From the NCBI GenBank assembly GCA_009760855.2, contig WPIO01000125.1, positions 916,001 through 980,000 on the forward strand: a stretch of DNA of 64,000 bases, written 5' to 3'. Source of the stretch: Cristatella mucedo. Taxonomy: Eukaryota > Bryozoa > Phylactolaemata > Cristatellidae. The notes under the pieces are model-generated. The model was not told where the DNA came from and did not search any database. It was given only the letters and a program-made list of their open reading frames with translations. Each line of letters begins with the position of its first letter. Position 1 is the first letter of the stretch. Below, piece after piece: positions 42,207 to 53,429 of this stretch. A program made the translations under genes and the position numbers.

Positions 42207-44260
42207 AATAATAATGCACTTGATAAAGCGCCCTTAGACAACCCAGTCTCTCTCTAGGTGCTTTATATTTGCTGCTAAGGGAAAAGCGATTGAATGGTGA
42301 GTAATATCATGCTTGATAAACAATATGAATAACACGGTTAGGGGTGAAATGCACAGGGTCAGCATGCAAGTGTGATTAGTGGCAGCATGCACAGTGTCAG
42401 CACGCAAAAGCACATGAAAGATGAATCACAGGGACCCACTAAATGCAGTCCTAAATAGGTGTGTTTGTAAGTTCTTTTTAAATGTGGTCAAGTCAGGGGA
42501 TATCGTAAAGCAAGTCGGGAGTGAGTTCAGGCTAAGGGACCAGATGAACTAAAGGCACGGTCTCCAAAGGATTTGAGATTTGTACGAGGTATAGGTAAAC
42601 AGTTAGTTTCCGAAAACCGGTCGGTACGATGCTTGGCCTGCTGGGGGAGTAGATCTGAGAGATAGGCTGGAGCCAAAGAATGAAGTGACCTAAAAGTGAG
42701 CGATAAAACCTTGGAGTCGATCCGTTGCTTGACTGATAGTCCGTGCCGGTTGGCGAGAAGTGGTGTGATGTGGCAACTGCGACGCTCACGACAGACAAGC
42801 CTAGCCCCGGAGTTTTGCATCAGCTGTAATCGCCTTATTGCGCATGCCGGTAGGCCAGCAAGCAGTGAGTTACGGCAGTCAAGATGGGATGTCACAAATG
42901 CATGGACCAACTTAGACGTAGTATCCTTATCTAAACAAGCCCGAATTTTAGCAATGTTATGTATCTGAAAGTAGGCAGACTTCATTGTGGAGCTGATGTG
43001 GTCGTCGAACACAAGGTCACTTTGGAACATGACGCCTAGATTTCGACCTGATTTAACAGAAGATATGCTGGCAAAGCCAATTTTGAGCGTTTGCCTTTCC
43101 AATTTCTGAATCCCACTAGTTTTGTCCATAAATAATAAATTAGTTTTATCATCATTTAGTTTAAGAAACAATGCCACCATCCATGTGCGGATGTGATCAA
43201 TGCATGCAGCAAGGGAGTTGAGATAATTTGACATGCTCGAAGGCTGGGAGGGATCAAAGCCAAAGTACAACTGAGGGTCATCCGCATAGAAGTGAAAGTC
43301 TAGATTGTGCTTGGCAATCATTCCGGCAAGAAGGAGAGTATAAACCGTGAAAAGAACCGGACCTACCGCAGAGCCCTAATGTACCCCATATTTCAGAGGT
43401 GCCTCGAATGATCTTCGTCCATTTACGTCAATACTCTGGAGTCTCCCAGTGAGATAGGACCTGGACCATTGCAGAGCAGTGCCAGTGATGCCTAGGCGAG
43501 ATGAGAGGCTCTCTAAAAGAACATGGCGATCGATGGTATCAAAAGCTGCCGAAAGATCAAGCAAAACAAGCAGAGACACTCTACCCATGTCTGCATTCCT
43601 AAGTCGTTGTACACCCTAAGCAATGCTGATTCTATGGAGTGATTAGCTCTACAGCCAGACTGGAACTTACAAGCAAGGCTCAAAGTTTCAATATATGAGT
43701 TCAGCTGGTCTGCCACGACTCGTTCCATTGTCTTTGATAGGAATGGTAGAAGGGAGACTGGGTGGTAGTTGCTCAAGTTTTCTTGGTCTAGTGTCGTTTT
43801 CTTGAGAAGTGGCCCGACTACAGCTTATTCGAAAGGTGCTGGGACACGACCTGAGGCTAATGACATATTAATGACGTTAGTTATGCATGGCAGCAGCAGA
43901 TCAATGCAACGTAGGAGCAGGAACGTGAGAATAGGGTCCAAAGGACTTGTTGTCTTCTTTGATTGGAATATGAACGTCATGACGAGATCACTAGTGACCT
44001 GCTTAAATGTAGACATTGAGGTTCAGCCAGGAATCGGGGTAACAGCATTCTAGGGGGTGCTGCCATCGTAGGGATGGACTCCCTGATCTTATCAGTCTTC
44101 TGCACAAAGAATCGAGAGAAGCGATCGGCTAGATAGTCACAAGGATCATCAGGTAAGGAGCTAATCTGGGAGTGGTTGAGGAGATGGTTGACCTATCGGT
44201 GTTATCATATGCCATTTCTGTTAATGCAGAGGAGGCGGGCCCTTGAAAGCGCTTTTGACA
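42207..44260 (-). mobile_element. LINE family A, longest copy: reverse-transcriptase half and 3' UTR
   Basis: Reading on the minus strand: LADRFSRFF-like start near 44130, the VSLLPFLSKTMERVVADQLN block (43770-43690), LVLLDLSAAFDTIDRHVLLE (43580-43510), the GSVLGPV turn with a stop (43380), HFYADDPQLYFG (43300), LNDDKTNLLFM, and an unbroken 264-codon frame to 42527, then the 3' UTR and stem-loop at 42210-42260. Order and motifs fit CR1/L2-clade non-LTR elements. Frameshifts near 43376 and 43513 and the lack of an endonuclease domain make it inactive. Confidence 0.9.
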
Positions 44261-44387
44261 GGTCTTCAGGTCGTTGCTTCTGCCCATCTTCAGATGGTCT
44301 CAACGAAAAAACAGAAATGTGCATGACTCCTTCAGACAGCCGTCCAAATAATAACGGCACCCGAATCGGCACCAAATTGGTCGCTAT

Positions 44388-44404
44388 AGACACACACAGA
44401 CACA

Positions 44405-44488
<84 letters not shown>
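44388..44488. repeat. (CA)n microsatellite
   Basis: About 48 CA units. Val/Cys and Thr/His frames here are artefacts. Confidence 0.97.
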
Positions 44489-44490
<2 letters not shown>

Positions 44491-44899
44491 CATTCATTTC
44501 ACTCAGTACATTGGAATTCGGTTTGAGTACAGTAGCGTAGCGCCAGTTTGGCTTAATTTTAGAGCTCATAGGAACTGCACATGCCGGCTAGAAAGCACTA
44601 CTGTCCACGAGCAGTGAGCAAGAGGGTGCGGCAGTTGCGGTAGGATCACGTGGGGAGCTCTTTCGCAAAGCGGGGAGGCTCAAGAACCAACTGGCATTTC
44701 TGCCTGTCACATTGGCCTGCGCTAGCTCCGCCGTAGCTCAGGAGCGGCTGATCGATATCGCCTGGCCTGTCAACCTCAGCCATAACTCAGTTCAAGAGAA
44801 TTGTCTGGAACCTTTTCGGCATTCGAGCTGGACGTAGTTGCTCATCGGTTGTCGAGTGACGGCAGTATTAATTCCTTACCGCGGCGATCCACGGCGCCA

Positions 44900-45660
44900 A
44901 GCCCAATACCGCTAAGCTCTTAACCTATTGTGCCGGCTAGCTATCTAAAAAATAAGGCGACGCTTGCCCAAGGTAGTCGCCACCACCGCCAGCCGCCCGA
45001 GAGCTGCCTGGCTCATTTCTGTTAGAACGAGGAAGGTGGGACGGGTATTCGAGCCAGCGGTCGACAGTCACTGCAGAGCGAGAGGCGGGAGCGTCAGGAG
45101 GAGAATTCGGCCGGATGCCGCCGAATACATTCGAATAGCGCTCTCGGGGCTCGCATTTTTCGGGTGTGTGCGACTGTGTGACTGCGGTCCCGGCTCGGGA
45201 ATTGGCTCTGCGAAGTAGTATTAGGGCTACCAGCCTCCGTCGAGGAGACGTGAGCAGGATTTGTTTTCATTTGGCGAAACAGCCCTCAATTTAGCTGCCT
45301 ACGCAAAAGGTAGAAGCGGATGCCTGCTCCGGTCAGGTGAACTGTCAAAGGGGGCATCAGCTTTCTTGTCAGAGGCAGCTGCCTGCCAGAATAAACGTCA
45401 CTGGTCACGTGCTTTGCGGTTCTGGCGCTTGTCCAGCTGGGCAGACGCGGGCCTTCCTTCAATCCATGTGTGCGGCACCCCAGCATAGACGCAGGTGGTC
45501 GAAGTAGTGGGAGGTATTTTTCCTCCCCCTCCCCCCCCCCCGCTGTGGACGTTTGTCTCGCTGAGAGCTTGCGAATAGTGAGGCGATAAGAACCGAACTA
45601 GACGCGAAGCGAAAGTGTGCGCCTGCGAATAAAGTTCGGTAAAATCCCCTATTGGCGACA
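44900..45660. other. GC-rich island, no gene established
   Basis: High GC with many CpG and a C-run of eleven near 45530. It may be a promoter-type CpG island for the candidate short gene starting at 45663, but this is inference from composition and position only. Confidence 0.25.
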
Positions 45661-45662
45661 CA

Positions 45663-45707
45663 ATGACCCGATCCAGCACGAACGCTGACGAACTTGCGAT
45701 CCTCAAG
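45663..45707 (+). CDS. Candidate first exon of a short gene (low confidence)
   Basis: ATG followed by 14 codons (MTRSSTNADELAILK) and a donor AAG|GTAGTA in phase 0, compatible with the terminal exon at 46064. Without splicing the frame continues 52 more codons to a stop. It lies at the edge of the GC-rich island. Confidence 0.25.
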
Positions 45708-46063
45708 GTAGTATCTTGCCGGAGGAGCTCTAGGCTGGACGACCTTGTTGCTCTCTCGAGCTCCGAACCGCCAGCCAGGAGTAGGCCACGCGTTAAGCAG
45801 CGCTGGATCCCGCTCATCATCATCTTGCAGGCATTCGGCAAACGCTACCCACGAGAAAATTTCTAAAACCGATGATTTAAATCCTCGTGCTTAGCGTCAA
45901 ACGAAAGATAATCTCGATTGCCCAATCGTTAAAGTTCGGGACCAATAGCACAAAAGACATTTTCTTTCTCGAGGAGGATTTATTTTCTTCCGACTCTCAG
46001 CTCTACCGCTGGCCGCTACGTTTTTCTAAGCTACTGTCCGATAAGAAGAGCTACTGCTGCTAG

Positions 46064-46207
46064 TCCTCGAGCATGCATGACGACTACTCGGGAGGCAATC
46101 GTCTCAAAGCTCAGTCAATTGTTGGCAAGCCGTTCATGAGCACCGCAACGCACAAATACGGCGACGATAGCGAAGCAGACAGTGACAGCAATCAAGCAAG
46201 CCCATAG
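46064..46207 (+). CDS. Candidate terminal exon with acidic C-terminus
   Basis: After an acceptor CTGCTGCTAG and an in-frame stop that forbids upstream extension, 47 codons run to TAG. The peptide is Ser-rich then hydrophilic and ends in a run of acidic and Ser residues (THKYGDDSEADSDSNQASP), unlike random translation. No family was recognised. It would join the 45663 exon in phase 0 across a 356-nt intron, giving about 62 residues. Confidence 0.38.
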   Translation, partial: SSSMHDDYSGGNRLKAQSIVGKPFMSTATHKYGDDSEADSDSNQASP

Positions 46208-46814
46208 CTTATATAAAAGTCTATATTCTTAACTTCAAGATGTATCTGAATTATTAACTGGTGGGCTGCCTGTGAACAGCATTAGCTATAATTTACTACT
46301 CACTGACTATCCTTTACAATGGACGTGTATATAGTCTAAACTATAGATTTAACAAATCAGATTTCTAATAATAGCAATCTAGGAAAGGAGACTGATCTCT
46401 ATCTAGCTCTGTCAAAATCTGGCTTAGCATGCCAATATTTATCCATCACGTTTTTTCAGATAAGGCTGCAAAGGCTTTGACGGTGCTCCTTTAGTGCTCA
46501 AACTAGTACTCCCTTTCCAATCTTCAATGTGTGTTTGTCAGACCTTACGTGACGGCCAGATCTGGAGTGATAACAATGGCCAGCTCGAAGATAATCTCCC
46601 AGTGTCACTGAAAATATTTGCACACATCTTACATAGATGTTGAGCTGCTCCCGCGGTGCTGTCATCCTTAAACGCACTGTATTTCAGTAATCTCTGCTCT
46701 ATTTTCGGGCGACATGCTCATCTAATACATTGTCGCCTTTGCCTGCTTCGCTGAGCTGGTAGTCGTCATCGCGATCACAGAAGCCGTCGAAATCGGGGTC
46801 ACTGGATCGTCGGT

Positions 46815-46915
46815 GTAGCTGGTTTGGCCCAGTAGTTTAGGTACTCGCCCTGACCAAGGTCTGGCTGAGGTCGTGCGATCGAACCCTGCGGCATATGTGA
46901 AGCGCCTGACACCTG
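46815..46915 (+). mobile_element. SINE-A, truncated
   Basis: GTAGCTGGTTTGGCCCAGTA head, GTCGTGCGATCGAACCCTGC B-box region, and the beginning of the tail (GTGAAGCGCCTGA), which then stops. Confidence 0.75.
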
Positions 46916-47164
46916 CTTGTAGCTATCACCTGTTTGTAGCTGCAAAGCATATCGCACGAAACCTCCACTTGCACCTGCAGTGCATTGACAGCTGTCGACA
47001 GCGAAGTGGGCGTTAGAGTGGCAAACACGCCGATTTTTTTTTTTATATCTAAGACGAACTCCTTACTACAGCAGCGCACACTTGGGAGATAACCAGCACC
47101 AGGTAAGCGACCAGATAACCAGGTAAGCGACTGACAGACTTCACGAGGACTAAGAGCTAATTGC

Positions 47165-47545
47165 TTCCACAGCTAGCCATCACGTCTGATCCCTATCTAA
47201 GATTGGGAACTTTCTTCCACGGTGGCTTGCAAAGAATTAAACTTGCTCCTTAGTTCTGTCTCGGCTAGATTACTGCAATTATCTTTTGGCTAGGCTACCA
47301 AAGAAAGTCATAAGACCACTACACCGTTATGTGAATATGGCTGCAAGGCTAGTTTGCTAATCCCAGAGTTTTGACTATGGCCTCCTTTACTAAAAGAGCT
47401 AGGATGGCTGCCGGTTGATCGACGAATACAGAGCAAAGTACTTACGCTGACTCACAAGGCCAAGGCCACGGCTTAGCTCCTTCCTACCGATCTGAACTGC
47501 TGCACCAGTTTCGTTCTCTTCGTGCTCTCAGGCCCTGTGTGAGTA
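47165..47545 (+). mobile_element. LINE family B, part before a nested SINE
   Basis: Decayed C-terminal LINE coding (LSRLDYCNYLLARLPKKVIR, then NMAARLV) related to but distinct from family A. It is interrupted by the SINE-A at 47550. Confidence 0.65.
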
Positions 47546-47549
47546 ATTT

Positions 47550-47676
47550 CCGAGCTGGTTTGGTCCAGCGGTTAAGGTGCTCGCCCCGACCAAGGTCTGG
47601 CTGCGGTCGTGAGATCGAGCCCCGAGGCATGTGAAGCGCCTGAATAGAGTTCTCTTGGGGTGCTATGCAAAAAATT
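47550..47676 (+). mobile_element. SINE-A nested in LINE family B
   Basis: A well preserved head (GAGCTGGTTTGGTCCAGCGG), B-box region and shortened tail stem-loop, with its 3' end running into a (TA)n array. Confidence 0.85.
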
Positions 47677-47698
47677 ATATATATATATATATATATAT

Positions 47699-47773
<75 letters not shown>

Positions 47774-47823
47774 TATATATATATATATATATATATCTAT
47801 ATATATATATATATATATATATA
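47677..47823. repeat. (TA)n microsatellite with TAGA/TATC units
   Basis: About 145 bp of TA repeat continuing the SINE-A tail. Confidence 0.97.
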
Positions 47824-48005
47824 ATACATTAGTTGTGCCCTTGCTTCGCTTGAAGACTTTTGCCGATAGAAGCTCTTGCTCTGCAGTTAACAGATTAAGG
47901 AGCTCTCTTCTACAATTCGTACGCAACGACGTCATCTCTTCTGCTGCTGACTGTGGCACATCTTTTCGAGTCGTCCTGAGCACCTACTTTGTATTGTTTT
48001 GCAAT
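47824..48005 (+). mobile_element. LINE family B, part after the nested SINE
   Basis: An open frame [20 protein letters not shown] then ending at a Phe-rich C-terminus, matching the position where L2-like ORFs end, before an A-rich tail. Confidence 0.6.
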
Positions 48006-48424
48006 TAAAAAAAAATTAATATTGTCCTGTTTGTTTTGAAAATATAAATATGTTTATTGTTTGCTTTAAAAATGTACAATAGAATAATAACAACATTAGG
48101 GTTACAAGGCCTGCTTAGACGGCTTTTAACTTAAAGGGTTTTTTCAAACGGCGGCCATGGTATTCCAGCAGCTTTACTTCGCTGTTCTACGCCCGAATTA
48201 ATGTCTAGCACTAAGGTGTTTCACAACTTTCGCTTGACGTAGCTGAGTTGGCGTATTGAAAACTTGCCCAATTAGTGCGAAGAGTGAGTGCTATCGCTTT
48301 GATTAAGTGGCGCGAATTAATGGTAGACTTTAAATGCACAGCTAGTATATTTTTATAATGAATAATAAATCCGGCATGAGAGGAGGCGGAAAGGAAAAGG
48401 CTTTCTCACCAGCAACCATGCGCT

Positions 48425-49006
48425 GAAGAGACTGAGGCGAAAGCGATGAGCGCAAGCGATGAGCGCAAGCGATAAGCGCAAGCGATAAGCGATAATCGCA
48501 AGCAATAATTGCAAGCGATAGAAGCGATGAGCGCAAGCGATACGCGAAAGCGATACGCGAAAGCGATAAGCGCAAGCGACAATCCCAGCGATAATCCCAG
48601 CGATAATCCCAAGCGATAATTACAAGCGATAATCGCAAGAGATAATCGCAAGCGATAATCGTAAGCGATGGGCGCAAGCGATAGGCGCAAGCGATAGGCG
48701 CAAGCAATTATCGAAAGCGATTAATCGTAAGCGATTAATCGTAAGCGATAATCGCAAGCGATAAGCGCAAGCGATAATCGCAAGCGATAATCGCAAGCGA
48801 TTAACGCAAGCGATAAGCGCAAGCGATAATCGCAAGCGATAATCGCAAGCGATAATCGCAAGCGATATCGCAAGCGATATCGCAAGCGATAATCGCAAGC
48901 GATAATCGCAAGCGATAATCGCAAGCGATAATCGCAAGCGAAGCATATGTGGTAAGTGATAGGCGACAAGCGATAAGCGGAAGCATAAGCGAAAGCATGA
49001 GCGATA
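48425..49006. repeat. 13-bp minisatellite, AAGCGATAATCGC and variants
   Basis: About 580 bp of tandem 13-mers; GATAATCGC and GATAAGCGC variants alternate. Each unit holds GCGAT and its reverse complement ATCGC. As 13 is not a multiple of 3, all reverse-strand frames stay open with a 13-residue period; these frames are not genes. It ends directly at a LINE fragment. Confidence 0.95.
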
Positions 49007-49007
49007 A

Positions 49008-49758
49008 GCATGCTAACTGGCCTACCGGGACGTGCAATCAGGCGATTACAACTGGTGCAAAACTGCGAAGCTAGGCTTGTCTGTCGTGAGCGTCGCAGTT
49101 GTCACACCACACCACTTCTCGCCGACCTGCACTGGCTACCAGCCAAGCAACGGATCGACTTCAAGGTCTTGTCGCTCACTTTTAGGTCACTTTATTCTTT
49201 GGCTCCAGCCTATCTCTTAGATCTACTCCCCCACCAGGCCAAGCATCGTACTACCCGGTTTTCGGAAACTAACTGTTTAGCAAATGTAAAGCGCCTAGAA
49301 AGAGATTGAGTTCTCTGAGGGCGCTTTATCAAGTGCAATATTATTATTATTATTATTATATTATTACCTATACCTCGTACAAAAATCCTTTGGAGACCAT
49401 GCATTTAGTTCGCATGCTTCCAAAGCCTGGAACTCACTCCCGACTTGCGTCACAACATCCCTTCACTTGACCACATTTAAAAAGAACTTACAAACACACC
49501 TATTTAGGACAGCATTTAGTGGGTCCCTGTGATTCGTCCTTGATGTGCTTATGCGTGCTGACACTGTGCATGCTGCCACTTACCACATTTGCATGCTGAC
49601 CCTGTGCATGTCACCCCTAACCATGTTATTCATGTTGTTTATCAAGCATGATATTACTAACCATTCAACCGAGCTTCCCTTTGCAGCAAATGTAAAGCCC
49701 CTAGAAAGAGATTGAGTTCTCTGAGGGCGCTTTATCAAGTGCATTATTAATATTATAT
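49008..49758 (+). mobile_element. LINE family A 3' fragment with a second LINE tail inserted
   Basis: The coding end (RRLQLVQNCEARLVCRERRS) is intact to the ENCL end near 49275. A 90-bp terminal stem-loop plus (ATT)n of another copy is inserted at 49279-49368, then the host element resumes (CTATACCTCGTACAAAAATC) and ends with its own stem-loop and ATTATT near 49752. Confidence 0.88.
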
Positions 49759-49759
49759 T

Positions 49760-49880
49760 TATAAGCATAAGCATAAGCGATAAGCATAAGCGATAAGAAT
49801 AAGCGATAAGAATAAACAATAAGCATAAGCGGAAGCATAAGCATTAAGCATAAGCGGAAGCACATGCGGAACGATTATGC
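49760..49880. repeat. Degenerate (AAGCATAAGCGAT) minisatellite
   Basis: AAGCATAAGCGATAAGCATA units, a variant of the 48.4-kb minisatellite, lying just beyond the LINE. Confidence 0.8.
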
Positions 49881-49921
49881 GAAGCTAAAGACGAAATTCT
49901 CAGAGCCGCATGGTTCGATAG

Positions 49922-50039
49922 GCTGACCGACATCTAAATGCATCTCCCCTGGAGGACAGGCTTAGGCGAACACTTCCAGGTACACCGAGTGCTGCTGAAG
50001 AGGTGCAGTGGCCTGACTCGTGGGCGTGCCCTCCTCAGA
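49922..50039 (+). CDS. Candidate upstream exon of the 51-kb gene (low confidence)
   Basis: After an in-frame stop and AG, 39 codons plus one base end at donor CAGA|GTAAGG in phase 1. The peptide (LEDRLRRTLPGTPSAAEEVQ, then WPDSWACPPQ) looks coding. Phase agrees with the exon at 51353, 1.3 kb downstream, but the acceptor is weak. Confidence 0.3.
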
Positions 50040-50339
50040 GTAAGGTTTCCAGTTACTTGGCAAAAACCGGTGCTGCGCCCTCACGCTCGTTTTTTAAGAG
50101 GGTGATATTTTTGTTCATCCTGAGAAGTTATGCATCTAAAATTAGGCTTCTTGGCGATGTGCTGCCTGCTTCAAAAGAAGCGGTCACGGCTCGACTTTGA
50201 ATGTTCATGCTTTGACAGACTTTGCAGTAAAGATTGCCCAGAAAACTACTCGTCACCGATTAAGAGCCCTAGTCACGTTAGATTCGAACAAGATTCCCTT
50301 GGACTGGCCAACTGCTAAGCTTACGTGTCAAATGGGCTA

Positions 50340-51340
50340 AGCAATTTGGAGATGCTTAAGGTTAAAAGCAGATAGAGCGCAAGTGTTCGTCGGTTTGACC
50401 AAAAATAAGCGTCAATCAGTGGGGGGGGAGTAAGTTTTCATGCCTACGTCAGTTAGAGTAAAGCAGTCACACAAATATGTTTAAGCAAGACCACCAGATA
50501 GCTTTGCACTAATGCTAAGTTCTTCTAGCGAACTCATCGCAGCCGCGGGAAAGCAACTAATTTTCGACGCTAAGACAGCTCGTTATTTTCTTAGACGATA
50601 AACTGACGGACATAAATGTTTTAATGTTGTTGCTTTACATTTTTTTTAAAGTATGTAAGGACATTGTTGCATATACTAGGTCAAAATGCTACAGGATTCA
50701 ATTTGGCTAGGGTGATTTTGAACATTCTGAGAGAGGCAGATCTTGACACCCTTAATCGGCTTGGCCACAGCCAAGATTGCACTGCCACTACGAGTTGCTG
50801 TAGTATTGCTGTGACTCCGACGGCAGCAGCACCAGTGGAGTTTCACAGAGACACAGCACGGACGTGAATGGTACACAAGACTCAATCTTTATTCCCTCAA
50901 CGGGTTCATATACGAGCAGGCTGACTCCCCACAGATGGGGAGTGCATCTGTGGCGGGCCACATTCTTACATCGAAGGCCAGACGCTGAGCCGAGTCAATT
51001 GTCCAACCACCTGCTGCAGGCAGGGCATGCATTAGTGGCCGAGACTGCTGTGCTAATTACAGTAACAGAAGCAGCGGGCTCACACAGCATTGCCCCAACA
51101 TCTGCGTTCGAAAAATGATTGCAGCCGGGTGGCCACTATCTCTATATATACACACTGCAGCAGCGAGTCGCTCAGTTGACCGCTGTGTCAATTGTGGTGC
51201 CTTGGCCACTGCACTGCTCTCCTTGGCACAATTCAGACATGATTGGGCTTGCTTGCTCGAAACAGCCAAAGAGACAACGCAGCTGAAATCTGAGCCCCGA
51301 ATTTCTAGACGCAGCTATTGCTATTGCTATGCAAGACGCC
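50340..51340. other. No feature established
   Basis: Unique sequence. A plus-strand frame at 50664-50867 (ARVILNILREADLDTLNRLG) looks mildly protein-like but has no splice support. Confidence 0.25.
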
Positions 51341-51352
51341 CCTAATTGCTAG

Positions 51353-51616
51353 GGGCCGCTTTCTCGAATTTGCGAAATATCACGCCACTAGCGAGACGCG
51401 AAGCGATTTTAAGTTTCAATGGATTGTGTCGTTTCACCATTCGAGTTATTAAGCTGCTAAAATTCAGCATGAATAGGAGACTAAATGTACCGCCGCCTCC
51501 GAACTGCCCTTTCGCCGATTCCCTTTCATGCAAAATGAGACGAATTCTCAGGGCTTTCCCCACTCTTGCACCTAACAAAGGCATGAAGTCCGCAAGCATT
51601 GGCATATCTAAGGCAG
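51353..51616 (+). CDS. Internal exon of an unrecognised plus-strand gene
   Basis: Acceptor CCTAATTGCTAG, donor GGCAG|GTGAGT (near-perfect), 264 nt with phase 1 at both ends. The peptide is basic (ITPLARREAILSFNGLCRFT, NRRLNVPPPPNCPFADS, LRAFPTLAPNKGMKSASIGI) with no low complexity. I do not recognise the family. It joins the next exon in phase. Confidence 0.55.
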
Positions 51617-51807
51617 GTGAGTCAATATATCTTATTTCTAGAGGCCCTTAGCTCTTGGTTAGGTGACTTCGAGAAAGCATCTCTGATGTTTAGCTTGGAG
51701 TTCGACATTTCAGTTGATTGCCAGTATCTGAAACAGATCCTTTGCCTCACTGCTCAGTAGACCGGTCAGTGAAAAGACGTTGTAATTACGACTGACGTTT
51801 ATTTCAG

Positions 51808-51968
51808 ACTGTCTATTTGCACGTAAAATATTGATCAACTGCAGCAAAAATCATAGGAACGTTCGAAATCCGGCGGCGGTGGTGCACCAACTTATGCTCT
51901 ACCACTTCCAAAATAAGCTATTAAAACATCCGGAGATGCTTTCCGTCAATTTTTTGAGGCAGGCTATG
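51808..51968 (+). CDS. Next exon of the unrecognised plus-strand gene
   Basis: Acceptor GTTTATTTCAG, phase 1 entry matching the previous exon across a 191-nt intron. 53 codons follow (KILINCSKNHRNVRNPAAVV, then HQLMLYHFQNKLLKHPEMLS). Two donors are possible: ATG|GTACGT at 51969 (phase 0) or GGA|GTGAGT at 51982 (phase 1). Downstream exons were not found; LINE sequence begins at about 52.3 kb. Confidence 0.55.
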
Positions 51969-52289
51969 GTACGTCTATGGAGTGAGTCTGGCGAGTGCGC
52001 CGAAGTAGTGCTGCATTGATGCAAGTTGAGTCTCTGGACTTCCTTCATGCATTACCAAGAGTCAATCGATGGTTGCACTCGTGTCATGCTTGCTGCCACA
52101 ATTTTCAGATAAATAATGAGGCTTCTATTTTCCATCGCATGTATTCAATAAAACCAAATTAGAGAAAACTAAACGGAGGCTCAAGTGATGCCCCCTAGCA
52201 CCACAGGCTGATGAGCCCATCAGCTCAATCGACATGTCTATATACTGTCTACTTCCTAATGTTGCAAATATTTGGCCGGGCTTACATTA

Positions 52290-52715
52290 GGGTACCACAG
52301 CCAATCTGGTCCAAGTTTTGCTGACATCTCATTTATACCTCTATGATCCACTATTAGTAGGTCTTCTGAACCCTGTGAAAAAATGCTTACAACCGGGGTA
52401 AAATCTGCAGCTAAGCTTGTCTGTCGTGAAAGTTACAACTGTCGAATTGCACCAATTCTCACCAACCATCGCCTGCTATTTATCAGGCATTGGATCGACT
52501 ACAAGTTCCCATCACTCAGCTCTTAGCCCCCTTATTCACTTACACTGGCATACCGTCTGAAATACTCTACAGACACATCGTGTCATCCAAACCCAGCACT
52601 CCAACCATTTATCCGTGCATGCAACCGAACTCAAGACTGTGCCATCATCTCGTATGCCTTCAAAGCGTGAAACTGACCAATGACTGACATCACGACCGGC
52701 ATCCCCTGCATTCGT
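52290..52715 (+). mobile_element. LINE family A fragment, diverged
   Basis: Old copy of the C-terminal coding end (AKLVCRESYNCRIAPILTNH-like frame) with many substitutions, ending before the 3' UTR. Confidence 0.6.
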
Positions 52716-52880
52716 CCCCTGGTCTTAGCCCAGGGGTAAGGTGTTCGCTCTTCATGACCCCGGTCGTGGGTTTGAGTCCTGCATTGGTCAATTCTGTATT
52801 GACCACTTCAAGCAACGATGATAGCCGTGAAGGCTTCTCTGTCTCTGCATAAATGAGGCAGTTAAATCAGCTTTCCTTTT
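52716..52880 (+). mobile_element. SINE-B
   Basis: GGTCTTAGCCCAGGGGTAAG head, GTCGTGGGTTTGAGTCCTGC B-box region, tail AATGAGGCAGTTAAATCAGC. Confidence 0.75.
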
Positions 52881-53135
52881 TTTATTTATGACAATTAATC
52901 TTGGTCCTCACGACATTTGCGTATCAGTGTGAATAGTACTTTATATCCATATGCCTACTGAAGTAAGTGTATGTTATTACAAATCGATTAACATCTATCA
53001 GCTCTAGCTTATGCAAAGAGCTCAGAAAAAGGTTTAGCTATCTCAGGGTAATAATTAAGTAATAATAATAATAATGTCTTTTGTGTTTTTCTACAAGAGA
53101 ACCCAATCTCGACCCAAACGTTTTACAACTCTTTT

Positions 53136-53312
53136 GTTTTACTAGCTGATTGAACACCCTCTTTTTGTATATTAGCAGAAGAGCCTTGACGGCTATCATC
53201 ACCACTTGAAGCGGCAATACAGGATCACCCACCTCGGGATTTGAACCCACGACATCGGGCCGAGGTCATGAAGAGCAACGGCCTTATCTAGTGTGCCATC
53301 ACGGCTCAACTC
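53136..53312 (-). mobile_element. SINE-B
   Basis: Plus-strand complement: CTAGCTGATTGAACACCCTC, then GGGATTTGAACCCACGACAT, then TAGTGTGCCATCACGGCTCA. Confidence 0.75.
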
Positions 53313-53429
53313 TTTGCTAGAGAGTGGGTAGCCAAGAATAATGGCATACAAGGTATAATGAGTAGAAACCATGCAAATGGACACAAGTAAAACGCTTAAA
53401 CAAGCATGCCACATACATATTTTAAATAT

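Noticed and set aside
42527-43321. Host gene from the 264-codon frame
   Set aside because: Contains the FYADD reverse-transcriptase box and aligns with other LINE copies in the window.
48425-49006. CRISPR-like array
   Set aside because: Units are 13 bp, contiguous and without spacers, in a eukaryotic context.
48342-49037. Overlapping minus-strand frames with a 13-residue repeat
   Set aside because: A 13-bp tandem array without stops gives periodic open frames in all phases; it is a minisatellite.
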